A stretch of 64,000 nucleotides of DNA from Streptomyces sp. R28 (lineage in GTDB: Bacteria > Actinomycetota > Actinomycetes > Streptomycetales > Streptomycetaceae): NCBI RefSeq assembly GCF_041052385.1, contig NZ_CP163439.1, forward strand, positions 8,111,001-8,175,000, read 5' to 3'. The notes beneath the pieces were generated by a model. The model saw only the letters and a program-made list of their open reading frames with translations. It made no database searches and was not told the DNA's origin. Within the stretch, counting starts at the first letter, position 1. Each line of letters opens with the position of its first letter. This document shows positions 55,550 through 63,999 of this stretch, piece after piece. Both the position numbers and the translations under genes were made by a program.

Positions 55550-56778
55550 GGAGCCTTCCGCAGGGTGTGGGTGGGGTCGGTCGCCGGGAACAGGGCCTCG
55601 GTCAAGGCGGTGAACTGGTGCTCCAGTTGCCGGGCGGCGGCCAGGTTCCGCTCGGTGAGGGTCTGCCGCAGCTCCGCCGAGCGCTTCTCCAGCTCCCGGA
55701 ACTGTTCGAGCAGCCGGTCGGCGTCGACCTCGCGCGCCGGGTGGCAGAACGCGCCGAGGCCCATCCCGTCCATGAGCGCGTCGCTCTTCGTCGCATAGCA
55801 GAGGGCGAGCACGGGCGTTGCGGTCTTCAGCGCGCAGATCAGGTTGTGGTAGCGGACGGCCACCACGGTGTCGGCGGCCGCCATCTCGTTCATCAGGTCG
55901 GCCAGTGAGGCCGGTTCGGCCGCGGTGACCAGCGGTGAGTCGACCGCGTCGAGGATCGCGGCGACCACCGACGCGTCGCACTCGTCGCCGGTGAGGAGCC
56001 GGACCGGCCTGCCCTCCTCGACCAGCGCGCGGACGAACCGGATCGTCCCGTCGAGGTAGCGCCGGTATATCTCATCGGCCCGGGCGCGGTCGTCGTCGCT
56101 GCCGTGGAAGTCCATGACACCGACGCAGACCGTGCCCGACGGGCCCCGGGGCGCACTCGCCGGCAGCGTAGGCAGGGCGAACGCGAGGTCCGGGTAGACC
56201 TCGTCGCGCGTGGTGTCCACGCCCATCGCCCGCATCGCGTCGCGGGACGGGGCGTCCCGGTACGAGCGGTACGCGGCCAGCCGAGCCGACCAGCGCACCA
56301 GGGCCCGGGTCGGCCGGTTGCCGATCTCGGCGGCGCCGACGCTGACCAGCGCGACCCGGGTGCGAAGCAGCCGGCCGGACGCGCAGAGCAGGAACAGCGA
56401 GTACGGGAAGCCCCACGGCCGCAGCGGCAGCGTGGCCTCCAGGACGCCCATGCCCGGCACGATCACCACGTCGTGCCGGCGCACCCAGGCGGCGGTGCGG
56501 AATACGTCGACGAGTTTGCCCAGACCCTTGCCCACGATCGCGCCCGCCCGCGACGCGGTCCGGTACTCCCCGCGGTACCAGTGCAGCCGTGTCGCGGGGA
56601 TCCCGAACCGGCTCGTGACCACCTCGGGTCCGCCGCACAGCGCGTCCACGACCGCCTCCGGGTGCTCGGCGCGGAGGTACCCGAGGATGGCCTCGAGTGA
56701 CCCGTCGTTGCCGAGGTTGCCGGAGCCGAGCAGGCCGAACACCCCGACACGCACCGGAGTTTCGTCCGCAGCCGTCAT
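55546..56778 (-). CDS. Polysaccharide pyruvyl transferase family protein
   Basis: 410 aa. The N-terminal GLLGSGNLGNDGSLEAI motif, VIVPGMGVLEA, VSVGAAEIGNRPT and a C-terminal region with AVRYHNLICAL (conserved Arg-His) are those of CsaB/WcaK-like ketal-pyruvyl transferases. These add pyruvate from PEP onto surface sugars. The gene overlaps both neighbours as ATGA. No signal peptide is present, so it acts in the cytoplasm on a lipid-linked or nucleotide-linked precursor. Confidence 0.88.
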   Translation of the reverse strand: MTAADETPVRVGVFGLLGSGNLGNDGSLEAILGYLRAEHPEAVVDALCGGPEVVTSRFGIPATRLHWYRGEYRTASRAGAIVGKGLGKLVDVFRTAAWVRRHDVVIVPGMGVLEATLPLRPWGFPYSLFLLCASGRLLRTRVALVSVGAAEIGNRPTRALVRWSARLAAYRSYRDAPSRDAMRAMGVDTTRDEVYPDLAFALPTLPASAPRGPSGTVCVGVMDFHGSDDDRARADEIYRRYLDGTIRFVRALVEEGRPVRLLTGDECDASVVAAILDAVDSPLVTAAEPASLADLMNEMAAADTVVAVRYHNLICALKTATPVLALCYATKSDALMDGMGLGAFCHPAREVDADRLLEQFRELEKRSAELRQTLTERNLAAARQLEHQFTALTEALFPATDPTHTLRKAP

Positions 56779-57722
56779 GCGCGCCTCCCCTCACGGCCGG
56801 CGACGAGGGCGTCGACGGAGACGGTGAGCCCGTCCGGGTCGACCGGGGCGCGGTCCTCGACCCGCTCGCCGGCGCCCGGCCGAGCCCGGCTGGTCATCCA
56901 TGCGGCCAGGTGGCGGTAGCACGCGCGCCGGTCGGCCGGGGACAGCGGCGCCCGCCGGATCGCCGAGACGAAGCCCCAGACGTACTCGGCGAGCAGCCGG
57001 GGCGTCGGGTGCAGCGGGCCCGCCCGGCGCGGGTCCAGGTTGACGCACCGGGAGCGCTTGGAAGGGTTCGCCCGCTCGGCGCGGGTGGGGTGGTCGCGGC
57101 GGAAGTACAGCAGCTCCGGCACCTGGTGGAAGGGCCCGTGCAGGGTGATCTCGCCGACGAACGTGCGGTCCGCGTGGTGGTAGCTGTCGTGCGGCTTCAC
57201 CCGGCGCAGCACGTCGGCCCGCATCACCCCGTAGAAGTCGTCGCCACCGGGCTCGAACAGGAAACTGCGAAAGCGCTCCGGCGCGTGCGGCGAGTCGGTG
57301 GCGATCCCGTACTCGTACGGGACCTTCACCTGGCCGTCGCCGTCGATGACCGCCTGGTCGGAGTGCGCGAGGACCACGTCCGGCCGCTCGTCCAGCGCCT
57401 CGACGCAGCGCAGCAACAGGTCCCTGGCGTACAGGTCGTCGTGCGAGGCCCACTTGAACAACTCGCCGCGGCACTCGGTGAACACGTAGTTGTGGTTGGG
57501 CGCGGCGCCGATGTTCCGGGTCAGCCGGATGTACCGGATGCGCGAGTCCTGCGCGGCGTACTCGCGGCAGATGTCCTGGGTCCCGTCGGCCGAGGCGTTG
57601 TCGGAGATGACCAGTTCGAAGTCCTCGTAGGTCTGGCCGAGCAGGGCGTCGAGCGACTCGGCCAGGTACTCCTCGCCGTTGTACACGGGCAGGCCGATAC
57701 TCAGCCGGGGATGGGCGGTCAT
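56775..57722 (-). CDS. Family 2 glycosyltransferase
   Basis: 315 aa GT-A enzyme. SIGLPVYNGEEYLAESL at the N-terminus, SDNASADGT and the ASHDDLY metal-binding segment are typical of GT2 inverting transferases. It transfers a sugar from a nucleotide donor to a glycan acceptor at the inner membrane face. ATG 57722 is chosen because it overlaps the flippase stop (ATGA); the frame is open far upstream, but that stretch belongs to the flippase gene in another frame. The only glycosyltransferase seen in the window is this non-GT1 type, which argues against macrolide glycosylation by the operon. Confidence 0.92.
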   Translation of the reverse strand: MTAHPRLSIGLPVYNGEEYLAESLDALLGQTYEDFELVISDNASADGTQDICREYAAQDSRIRYIRLTRNIGAAPNHNYVFTECRGELFKWASHDDLYARDLLLRCVEALDERPDVVLAHSDQAVIDGDGQVKVPYEYGIATDSPHAPERFRSFLFEPGGDDFYGVMRADVLRRVKPHDSYHHADRTFVGEITLHGPFHQVPELLYFRRDHPTRAERANPSKRSRCVNLDPRRAGPLHPTPRLLAEYVWGFVSAIRRAPLSPADRRACYRHLAAWMTSRARPGAGERVEDRAPVDPDGLTVSVDALVAGREGRRA

Positions 57723-59017
57723 GGCGTCCTCACTTCGCGAATGGGGTCTTGGTGGCGCTCGCGCAGGGCGGACCGCAGGTGCAGCCACCACACGGCCGAG
57801 CCGCTGACGGTCGCGGCGGCGACGCCCCAGGCCGAGCCGACCGTGCCGGCGACGGCCGCCCCGCCGAGCCCGCCGCTGACATAGCAGGCGGAGGCGAACA
57901 GCTGGGAGCGCAGGCTGCGCCGGGCCGCGCCGAGCGCGCGCAGCCCGGCCGCCGCGCCGGTGCCGAGGCCGGCGCCGGCGACGCCGAGGGTGACCGGCAC
58001 GATGAGCTGTGCGGCGGAGTGCCAGACGCCGCCGAGCACGAACTCGCCGAGCCGGTCCGGCATCAGCAGCAGCGACCCGCCCCAGAGGAGTGCGGCGGCG
58101 GCCTGCCCGCCGCCCAGCAGGAGGCAGAACGAGCCGAGGCGGTGCGGGGCCCGTCGCAGCACCCGTGCCGCCTCCGGGACGGTGACCAGCGAAAGGCCCA
58201 TCAGCACGGCGAGGAACGGGCCGAGCAGGAGCTCGGCGCCCCGGACCGCACCCACCGCGCCGACCCCGACGATCGCGCCGAGCCCGTACGCCCGCAGCTG
58301 GCTCGCGCCACTGAGGCTGACGTTCTCGACCAGGTACCGGTAGCCGAGATCGCGCTGCTCGCGAAGCCACCCGCGCGCCCCGGTCACCAGGGGCCGGATA
58401 CCGGACTGGATGTAGCCGTACCCCGCCGCCACCGTGGCGGACGCGCCCCAGGCGAGCACGAAAGCGGCCACGCTGCCCACCCGGGCCGCCATGATCATGG
58501 CCGGGACGAGCGCGACGCCCCACACGACGTCGTTGACGAACGCCTTCCGCCCGGTGCCGGCGGCGAAGAACGCGAACCGCCAGGCGTCCTGCAGCAGCAG
58601 CCCCGGCAGCATGACGCCAAGGGCGGCGAACGCGGGCCCCACGCGGCCGCCGAGACCGAGCCCGACCACCAGACACGCCGCGCCGAGGGCGGCACCGACG
58701 CCGAGCGCCGTACCCGACGACCGGGCCACCGCCCCGCGCCAGGACGCGTCCGACACGCCGCTGAAGCGCACCACGAGCGGATCGGTGGCCAGCCCGCGGG
58801 AGACGTTGAGCACCACGCCGTAGGTCACCCAGGCGAGGCTGAACACGCCGAACGCGGTCACCCCCAGCGAGCGGGCCACGTAGATGCCCACCGCGAAGTT
58901 GGTCATGCTGGAGGCCGCCTGGTCGGCCAGTCCCCAGGACAGCCGGCCGACGAGGGCCCGCTTGGCGGATCCGGCCGGTGTCGTCGTTCTCTCCCCCTCG
59001 GTGGTCATCCGCTTCAT
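57719..59017 (-). CDS. Polysaccharide flippase/oligosaccharide transporter (Wzx-like, MOP superfamily)
   Basis: 432 aa, almost entirely hydrophobic with about 12 predicted membrane helices. It starts with a short Thr/Arg-rich cytoplasmic tail and then SWGLADQAASSMTNFAVGIYVA, which resembles the first helix of Wzx/RfbX-type exporters. It would flip a lipid-linked saccharide across the membrane. Its presence is the best evidence that the operon builds a surface glycan. ATGA overlaps on both sides. Confidence 0.88.
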   Translation of the reverse strand: MKRMTTEGERTTTPAGSAKRALVGRLSWGLADQAASSMTNFAVGIYVARSLGVTAFGVFSLAWVTYGVVLNVSRGLATDPLVVRFSGVSDASWRGAVARSSGTALGVGAALGAACLVVGLGLGGRVGPAFAALGVMLPGLLLQDAWRFAFFAAGTGRKAFVNDVVWGVALVPAMIMAARVGSVAAFVLAWGASATVAAGYGYIQSGIRPLVTGARGWLREQRDLGYRYLVENVSLSGASQLRAYGLGAIVGVGAVGAVRGAELLLGPFLAVLMGLSLVTVPEAARVLRRAPHRLGSFCLLLGGGQAAAALLWGGSLLLMPDRLGEFVLGGVWHSAAQLIVPVTLGVAGAGLGTGAAAGLRALGAARRSLRSQLFASACYVSGGLGGAAVAGTVGSAWGVAAATVSGSAVWWLHLRSALRERHQDPIREVRTP

Positions 59018-60288
59018 GCCTTGAGCAACCCGGCGTCGTGCAGGGCGCCGGCCGCGACGGCGACGGCGTCGAACGGCAGCCCGGACCGCTCGGCGACGTC
59101 CAGCAGACTGTGCTCACCGTCGGAGAGGCTGAGCACCCAGAGCATGGCCATCTGGGCCTGCTTGGTGTCGCTGCGGCCGCCGAGCGCGTCGTACAACCCG
59201 CGTCGGCCCAGCTGTGGTTCGCCGTACGGGCTGAGGTTGACGTACTGGCGGTTGCGGTCAAGCACGGCGAATGCCTCGCGGCAGACGGCGAGCGTGTCCG
59301 CCATCGCCTCCGTGGAGACGAAGTCCAGGTTGTCCGCCGAGGTGTGGTACTCGGGGTAGCCGGCGTACGGGGTCCGGCTGAGCGAGCCCACGCCGAGGTC
59401 GAACCCGGGTGAGCAGAACTGCCGCTCGTCGTAGCCGTACGGAGTGAACTCGGCGACCCGGTGCGGGCGTTCGGAGGCGGTCAGCACGTGCCGCATCACC
59501 CGGTCGATCTCGGCGTCGCCGCGTCTGCTCTGTTTGTACGTCAGTTGCCCCGGGTCGCCGGCGCAGGCCAGCACGACGCCGTGCTTGACCCGTTCCACCC
59601 GCTCCGCGTTGCGGGCCAGCCAGGTGATCGCCCCGATGGTGCCGGGCGCGAAGATGAACCGGTAGGTGTAGTACGGCGTCTGCTCGGCCAGCGCCTTGGC
59701 CAGGAACGTCGCCACCGCGACGCCGGCCATGTTGTCGTTGGCCAGCGACGGGTGGCAGACGTGACAGGAGACGATCACCTCGTCGGCGACCTGCCCGGGG
59801 ACGACGTGCTCGGCGTAGGTGAGGTGGCCGTCGGCGAGGGTGGAGTCGATGCGCACCTCGTACTCGCCGTCCGGCATCGCGTCCAAGGTGTCCTGGGCCA
59901 GGCAGAACCCCCACTCCGGCTTGTAGTAGCTGGTGCGGTACGGCACCCAGGACGGGTGGTCCGGCAGGGTGTGCAGGTGTTCGCGCAGCTCGGCGAGCGG
60001 CATCGTCGCCGACACCGGCAGGCTGTAGCCGAGCACGTGCAGGCTGGACTCGGCGAAGTCGACGACCCGGCGTCCGGTGGAGTCGGCGATGTACGCGTCC
60101 CGGATGTTCCACTCCTGCGGCACCGTCCAGTCGAGCACCTGCGTCCCGGTCGGCACCTCGTGCACCTGCAGCGGGATGTACTCGCCGACGATGTCGAGGG
60201 TGGCGCGCACACCGTCGCCGGTGATGCTCCGGCAGAGCGGGTACAGCCGCTCCACCAGTGCGTACATCTCTTCGCCGGTCGTGGTCAC
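59014..60288 (-). CDS. M28-like (DUF4910) peptidase-fold protein with C-terminal winged helix
   Basis: 424 aa. The bulk is a zinc-aminopeptidase-like fold: SCHVCHPSLANDNMAG carries His and Asp ligands, and EYHTSADN another His. The last ~60 residues (LWVLSLSDGEHSLLDVAE through HDAGLLKA) look like a winged helix. Proteins of this family are common in bacterial surface-polysaccharide loci, where their substrate is not established. GTG 60288 is chosen because it overlaps the upstream epimerase stop as GTGA. Confidence 0.82.
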   Translation of the reverse strand: MTTTGEEMYALVERLYPLCRSITGDGVRATLDIVGEYIPLQVHEVPTGTQVLDWTVPQEWNIRDAYIADSTGRRVVDFAESSLHVLGYSLPVSATMPLAELREHLHTLPDHPSWVPYRTSYYKPEWGFCLAQDTLDAMPDGEYEVRIDSTLADGHLTYAEHVVPGQVADEVIVSCHVCHPSLANDNMAGVAVATFLAKALAEQTPYYTYRFIFAPGTIGAITWLARNAERVERVKHGVVLACAGDPGQLTYKQSRRGDAEIDRVMRHVLTASERPHRVAEFTPYGYDERQFCSPGFDLGVGSLSRTPYAGYPEYHTSADNLDFVSTEAMADTLAVCREAFAVLDRNRQYVNLSPYGEPQLGRRGLYDALGGRSDTKQAQMAMLWVLSLSDGEHSLLDVAERSGLPFDAVAVAAGALHDAGLLKA

Positions 60289-61310
60289 GGGCGCCACCGC
60301 AGGGTGTCGTCGACGGCGCCGGCCTCGGACGCCGCGCGCAGCACGGCGAGGCGGGTGAAGCGCTGCTCGAACGCCTCGCGGGTCAGCCCGTGTTGCCGGT
60401 AGGCGTCGGCGAGGTCGAGGGCGCCCTGCTTCACCGTCCACTCGCAGTCGAAGCCGGGGATCGCCGCGCGGAACCGGGAGAAGTCCACCCGGTAGGACCG
60501 CGGGTCGGCGCCGTTCTCCCCGGTGATGTTCACCTTCGCGCCGGCCACCGCCTCGGCGACCTGCTCGGCGATCTCGGCGACCGTTACGTTGTTGATCTCG
60601 CTGCCGATGTTGAACGCCTGGTCGTGCACCGCTTCCCGCGGCGCGGTCAGCGCGGCCGTGAAGGCCCGTGCGATGTCGGCGGCGTGCACCAGCGGGCGCC
60701 AGGGGGTGCCGTCGGAGAGCACCAGCACCTCGCCGGTCAGGAGCGCGTGGCCCACCAGGTTGTTCAGCACGATGTCGGCGCGCAGCCGGGGTGAGTAGCC
60801 GAAGGCGGTGGCGTTGCGCATGAACACCGGGGTGAAGTCGCCGTCGGCGAGCTCGTGCAGGTCGTCCTCCACCCGCACCTTGGACTCCGCGTACGGCGTC
60901 ACCGGGCGCAGCGGGGCGTCCTCGGCCACCAGGTCGTCGCCGCCGGCGGCGCCGTAGACGGAGCAGGTCGACGCGTACAGGAAGCGCCGCACTCCGGCAT
61001 CGCGGGCCAGTTGGGCAAGGCGTACGGACGCGTGGTGGTTGATGTCGTAGGTGAGCTCCGGCGCCAGCGAGCCCAGCGGGTCGTTGGAGAGCGCGGCCAG
61101 GTGGATCACGGCGTCGACCCCGGCCACGTGTTCGGCCGTGACGTCGCGCAGGTCCACCCGATGACCCGGCGGGTCGGCGGGTGTCGGGCCCAGCACACAG
61201 TCGGCGAACAGGCCGGCGTCAAGACCGACGACCTCGTGCCCGGCGGCCGTGAGCACCGGGGCCATCACGGTGCCCAGATAGCCCTGGTGTCCGGTCAGTA
61301 GTACGCGCAA
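60285..61310 (-). CDS. NAD(P)-dependent SDR epimerase/dehydratase (nucleotide sugar)
   Basis: 341 aa extended SDR. The Rossmann motif LTGHQGYLG starts at residue 5; STCSVYG and YAESK provide the catalytic Ser, Tyr and Lys. It acts on a nucleotide sugar as epimerase, reductase or 4,6-dehydratase; the exact reaction is not evident. No separate CDP-glucose 4,6-dehydratase is seen beside the nucleotidyltransferase, so this enzyme may fill that place. A 3-bp gap separates it from the deacetylase gene, and GTGA overlaps the peptidase-like gene. Confidence 0.9.
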   Translation of the reverse strand: MRVLLTGHQGYLGTVMAPVLTAAGHEVVGLDAGLFADCVLGPTPADPPGHRVDLRDVTAEHVAGVDAVIHLAALSNDPLGSLAPELTYDINHHASVRLAQLARDAGVRRFLYASTCSVYGAAGGDDLVAEDAPLRPVTPYAESKVRVEDDLHELADGDFTPVFMRNATAFGYSPRLRADIVLNNLVGHALLTGEVLVLSDGTPWRPLVHAADIARAFTAALTAPREAVHDQAFNIGSEINNVTVAEIAEQVAEAVAGAKVNITGENGADPRSYRVDFSRFRAAIPGFDCEWTVKQGALDLADAYRQHGLTREAFEQRFTRLAVLRAASEAGAVDDTLRWRP

Positions 61311-61313
61311 GGT

Positions 61314-61961
61314 TCAACCCCCCAGGTTGAGCGTGAGTTTGGTGACGGCGAACGCTTCGGCGTATCGCTCGTGGCATTCGATGCCGCGGATCCGCGCGAG
61401 GCCGAGGAAGGCCTCCCGGTCGTACCAGGGCCGGTGCCGCTGCGAGGGGTAGTGCTCCTGCAGCAGGCGCACCTTCTGTTCGGCGATCTCCGGCGACAGC
61501 GGCTGATACGCCGCCATACGGCCGAGATCGCCGTCCCACTTGACGATCTCGTAGCCGAGCACGAGGTGGTCGCGGAAGGCGGTGGGTATCAGCTGCGCCA
61601 GGCCGCGGTGGTCCTGGTGCGCGTCGTCGGTACGCGGGGCCAGGATCAGGTCCGGCTCGGTCTGCCCTCGCAGTTCCTCGACCGCCGCCTTGGCCTCCTC
61701 CCAGTGCACGGGCAGCCGGCCGTCCGGCAGCTTGTGCACGGTCAGCCGCAGGTCGGCGCCCGGGCAGAAGGCGGCGAGCGCGGCCTGCTCCTCCTGCTCC
61801 CGCTCGCTGCCACCGCCGGAGAGCACCAGCGCGTCGATACGGATACCCGGCCGCGCGTGGCACAGCGTCAGCAGCGTGCCGCCGGCGCCGATGGCGATGT
61901 CGTCGCAGTGCGCGCCCACCGCGACGATCCGGTCCGGGCGCCCGGCCCCGAGCCGGATCAC
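61314..61961 (-). CDS. PIG-L family deacetylase
   Basis: 215 aa LmbE/PIG-L fold. AHCDDIAIGAGG near the N-terminus and DAHQDHRG supply the zinc His and Asp residues. Family members remove N-acetyl groups from GlcNAc-type sugars. Together with the aminotransferase at the end of the operon this suggests a free amino sugar in the glycan. GTG 61961 overlaps the upstream nucleotidyltransferase stop as GTGA, which fixes the start. Confidence 0.92.
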   Translation of the reverse strand: MIRLGAGRPDRIVAVGAHCDDIAIGAGGTLLTLCHARPGIRIDALVLSGGGSEREQEEQAALAAFCPGADLRLTVHKLPDGRLPVHWEEAKAAVEELRGQTEPDLILAPRTDDAHQDHRGLAQLIPTAFRDHLVLGYEIVKWDGDLGRMAAYQPLSPEIAEQKVRLLQEHYPSQRHRPWYDREAFLGLARIRGIECHERYAEAFAVTKLTLNLGG

Positions 61962-62752
61962 GCGCTCACCCCGGCGTTGTCCCGTTCCCACACGGCCCAC
62001 GGGCGGTCGCCGCGGGCGTAGGCGTGATCGAGCGCGGCCCGCTCCTTCACGGTGTCGGTCGGCTTCCAGAAGCCGCGGTGCTGGTGCGCCACCAGCCGCC
62101 CGCGCTTGGCCAGTTGGGCGCATCCGTCGGCGACCAGGTCCCCGCCCTCCGGTATGTGGTCGAAGACCTCCTGGCGGAGCACGAAGTAGCCGCCGTTCTC
62201 CCACAGCGGCAGTTCGCTCACCGCGGTGATGCCGCCCACCAGTCCGTCCTCGCCCAACTCCACGCAGTGGAACGACGACTGCGGCGGCACCACCATCATC
62301 GACGCACCCGCGTCGCGCGCGGCGAACTTCTCGATCATCTCCGGCAGCGGGGCGTCGGTGAGGACGTCGGCGTAGTTGGCGAGGAACATCTCGTCGCCGT
62401 CCAGGTGGTGGCGCACCCGGCGCAGCCGCTCCCCGATCGGTGACTCGATGCCGGTCTGCGCGAACGTGATCGTCCAGTCCGAGATGTCGGTGGACAGCAG
62501 CTCGGTCTGCCCGCCCCGCAGCACGAAGTCGTTGGACGTCGTCTCCTCGTAGTTGAGGAAGAAGTCCTTGATGTGGTGGGCGCCGTAGCCGAGGCACAGG
62601 ATGAACTCCGTGTGCCCGAAGTGCGCGTAGTACCGCATGACGTGCCAGATCAGCGGCCTGGGGCCGACCATCGCCATCGGCTTGGGCACGTCGTCCGCGG
62701 CACCGCTGCGCATCCGCATCCCGTAACCGCCGCAGAACAGAACGACCTTCAT
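61958..62752 (-). CDS. Glucose-1-phosphate cytidylyltransferase-like nucleotidyltransferase (RfbF type)
   Basis: 264 aa. The start FCGGYGMRMR is a variant of the GGxGTRL nucleotide loop, followed by KPMAMVGPRPLIWHVMRYY and CLGYGAHHIKDFF, which resemble RfbF rather than RmlA. LANYADVLTDAPL provides the metal Asp. It would make CDP-glucose, or another NDP-hexose, from the sugar-1-phosphate. The GMR in place of GTR is worth noting but conserved in some relatives. ATG 62752 overlaps the methyltransferase stop (ATGA). Confidence 0.9.
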   Translation of the reverse strand: MKVVLFCGGYGMRMRSGAADDVPKPMAMVGPRPLIWHVMRYYAHFGHTEFILCLGYGAHHIKDFFLNYEETTSNDFVLRGGQTELLSTDISDWTITFAQTGIESPIGERLRRVRHHLDGDEMFLANYADVLTDAPLPEMIEKFAARDAGASMMVVPPQSSFHCVELGEDGLVGGITAVSELPLWENGGYFVLRQEVFDHIPEGGDLVADGCAQLAKRGRLVAHQHRGFWKPTDTVKERAALDHAYARGDRPWAVWERDNAGVSA

Positions 62753-63999
62753 GCTGTGACCTTTCGCGACGCGACCTCGACGATGCTCAGTTCCGGGATG
62801 GGGAAGACCAGCCGACCGCCCCAGTCGTGCACGAAGGACAGCTGCTCGACCAGCTCGGCCCGCAGGTTCCACGGGAGGACGAGCACGTAGTCCGGCTTGT
62901 CGGCGGCTATCTGCTCGGGCGGCAGGACCGGGATACGGGTCCCCGGGGTGAACCTGCCGTGCTTGTAGGGGTTGCGGTCGACCGTGTACGGGAGCAGGTC
63001 GGGCCGGATGCCGCAGTGGTTGAGCAGAGTGTTGCCCTTGCCCGGGGCGCCGTAACCGACGACCGTCTCGCCGCGCTCGGCCGCCTCGATGAGGAACTTG
63101 AGGAGGTCCCGGCGCACCTTGGCCACCCGGGCGGAGAACTCGGTGTACCCGGACAGATCCTGCAGCCCGGCGGCCTTCTCCCGGTCCAGCACGTCGGCCA
63201 CCCGATGGCCAGGCTCGCCGGCCACCTCGGTGGGCCGGGCCCACAGCCGGATGGAGCCGCCGTGCGTGGGCAGCAACTCGACGTCCACGAGCGTGAGTCC
63301 GCCGCTGGCCAGCGCGCGGATCGCGGACGCGACCGTGTAGTACTGGAAGTGCTCGTGGTAGATCGTGTCGTACTGGTTCTCCTCGATCAGGGTCAGCAGG
63401 TGCTGCACCTCGATGGAGACCCAGCCGTCGTCGGCGACGAGGGCGCGCAGCCCCTGGGTGAACCCGACCACGTCGGGGATGTGCGCGTACACGTTGTTGG
63501 CCACGACCAGATCCGCCGGGCCGTGCTCGGCGCGGACGGCCGAGCCGGTGTCCGGGCTCAGGAACTCCGTGAGCGTGGGCACACCCGCGTCCCGCGCCGT
63601 GGCACCGACGTTCACCGACGGCTCGATGCCGAGGCACCGGATCCCGCGGTCCACCACATGCCGCAGCAGGTACCCGTCGTTGCTCGCGACCTCGACCACG
63701 AAGGCGTCGGGGCCGAGACCCACCCGCGCCGCGGCGTCGGCGACGAACGTGCGCGCGTGCTCCACCCAGGAGGTCGAGAAGGAGGAGAAGTACGCGTACT
63801 CGCTGAACGTCTCCTCCGGCGTGATCAGCGGCGGGATCTGCGCCAGCCAGCAGTCGGTGCAGACCCGCAGGTGCAGCGGGTACGCCGGTTCCGCCCGGTC
63901 CAGTTGGTCCGCGGCGAGAAAGCTCTCACATGGTGGCGTCGCCCCGAGGTCGACGACGCTCGCCATGGCTTCCGAGCCGCAGAGTCGGCATCGTGTCAT
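62749..63999 (-). CDS. SAM-dependent sugar C-methyltransferase (TylCIII/NovU-like architecture)
   Basis: 416 aa, complete with its start codon one base from the window edge. The N-terminal zinc motif (CRLCG and CTDCW cysteines), a central SAM domain (VEVASNDGYLL) and the C-terminal domain with GYGAPGKGNTLLNHC are the three-part architecture of NDP-4-keto-deoxysugar C-3 methyltransferases. They produce branched-chain sugars. It is the first operon gene visible; the promoter must lie beyond the window or just at its edge. The same architecture occurs in antibiotic sugar pathways, but here the neighbours point to a surface glycan. Confidence 0.92.
   Translation of the reverse strand: MTRCRLCGSEAMASVVDLGATPPCESFLAADQLDRAEPAYPLHLRVCTDCWLAQIPPLITPEETFSEYAYFSSFSTSWVEHARTFVADAAARVGLGPDAFVVEVASNDGYLLRHVVDRGIRCLGIEPSVNVGATARDAGVPTLTEFLSPDTGSAVRAEHGPADLVVANNVYAHIPDVVGFTQGLRALVADDGWVSIEVQHLLTLIEENQYDTIYHEHFQYYTVASAIRALASGGLTLVDVELLPTHGGSIRLWARPTEVAGEPGHRVADVLDREKAAGLQDLSGYTEFSARVAKVRRDLLKFLIEAAERGETVVGYGAPGKGNTLLNHCGIRPDLLPYTVDRNPYKHGRFTPGTRIPVLPPEQIAADKPDYVLVLPWNLRAELVEQLSFVHDWGGRLVFPIPELSIVEVASRKVTA

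Noticed and set aside
53656..63999. Deoxysugar cassette for glycosylating the polyketide
   Set aside because: It has a flippase, pyruvyl transferase and GT2 enzyme but no GT1-type macrolide glycosyltransferase, and it is separated from the cluster by a gene-poor gap and the PAP2 gene. Not fully excluded.
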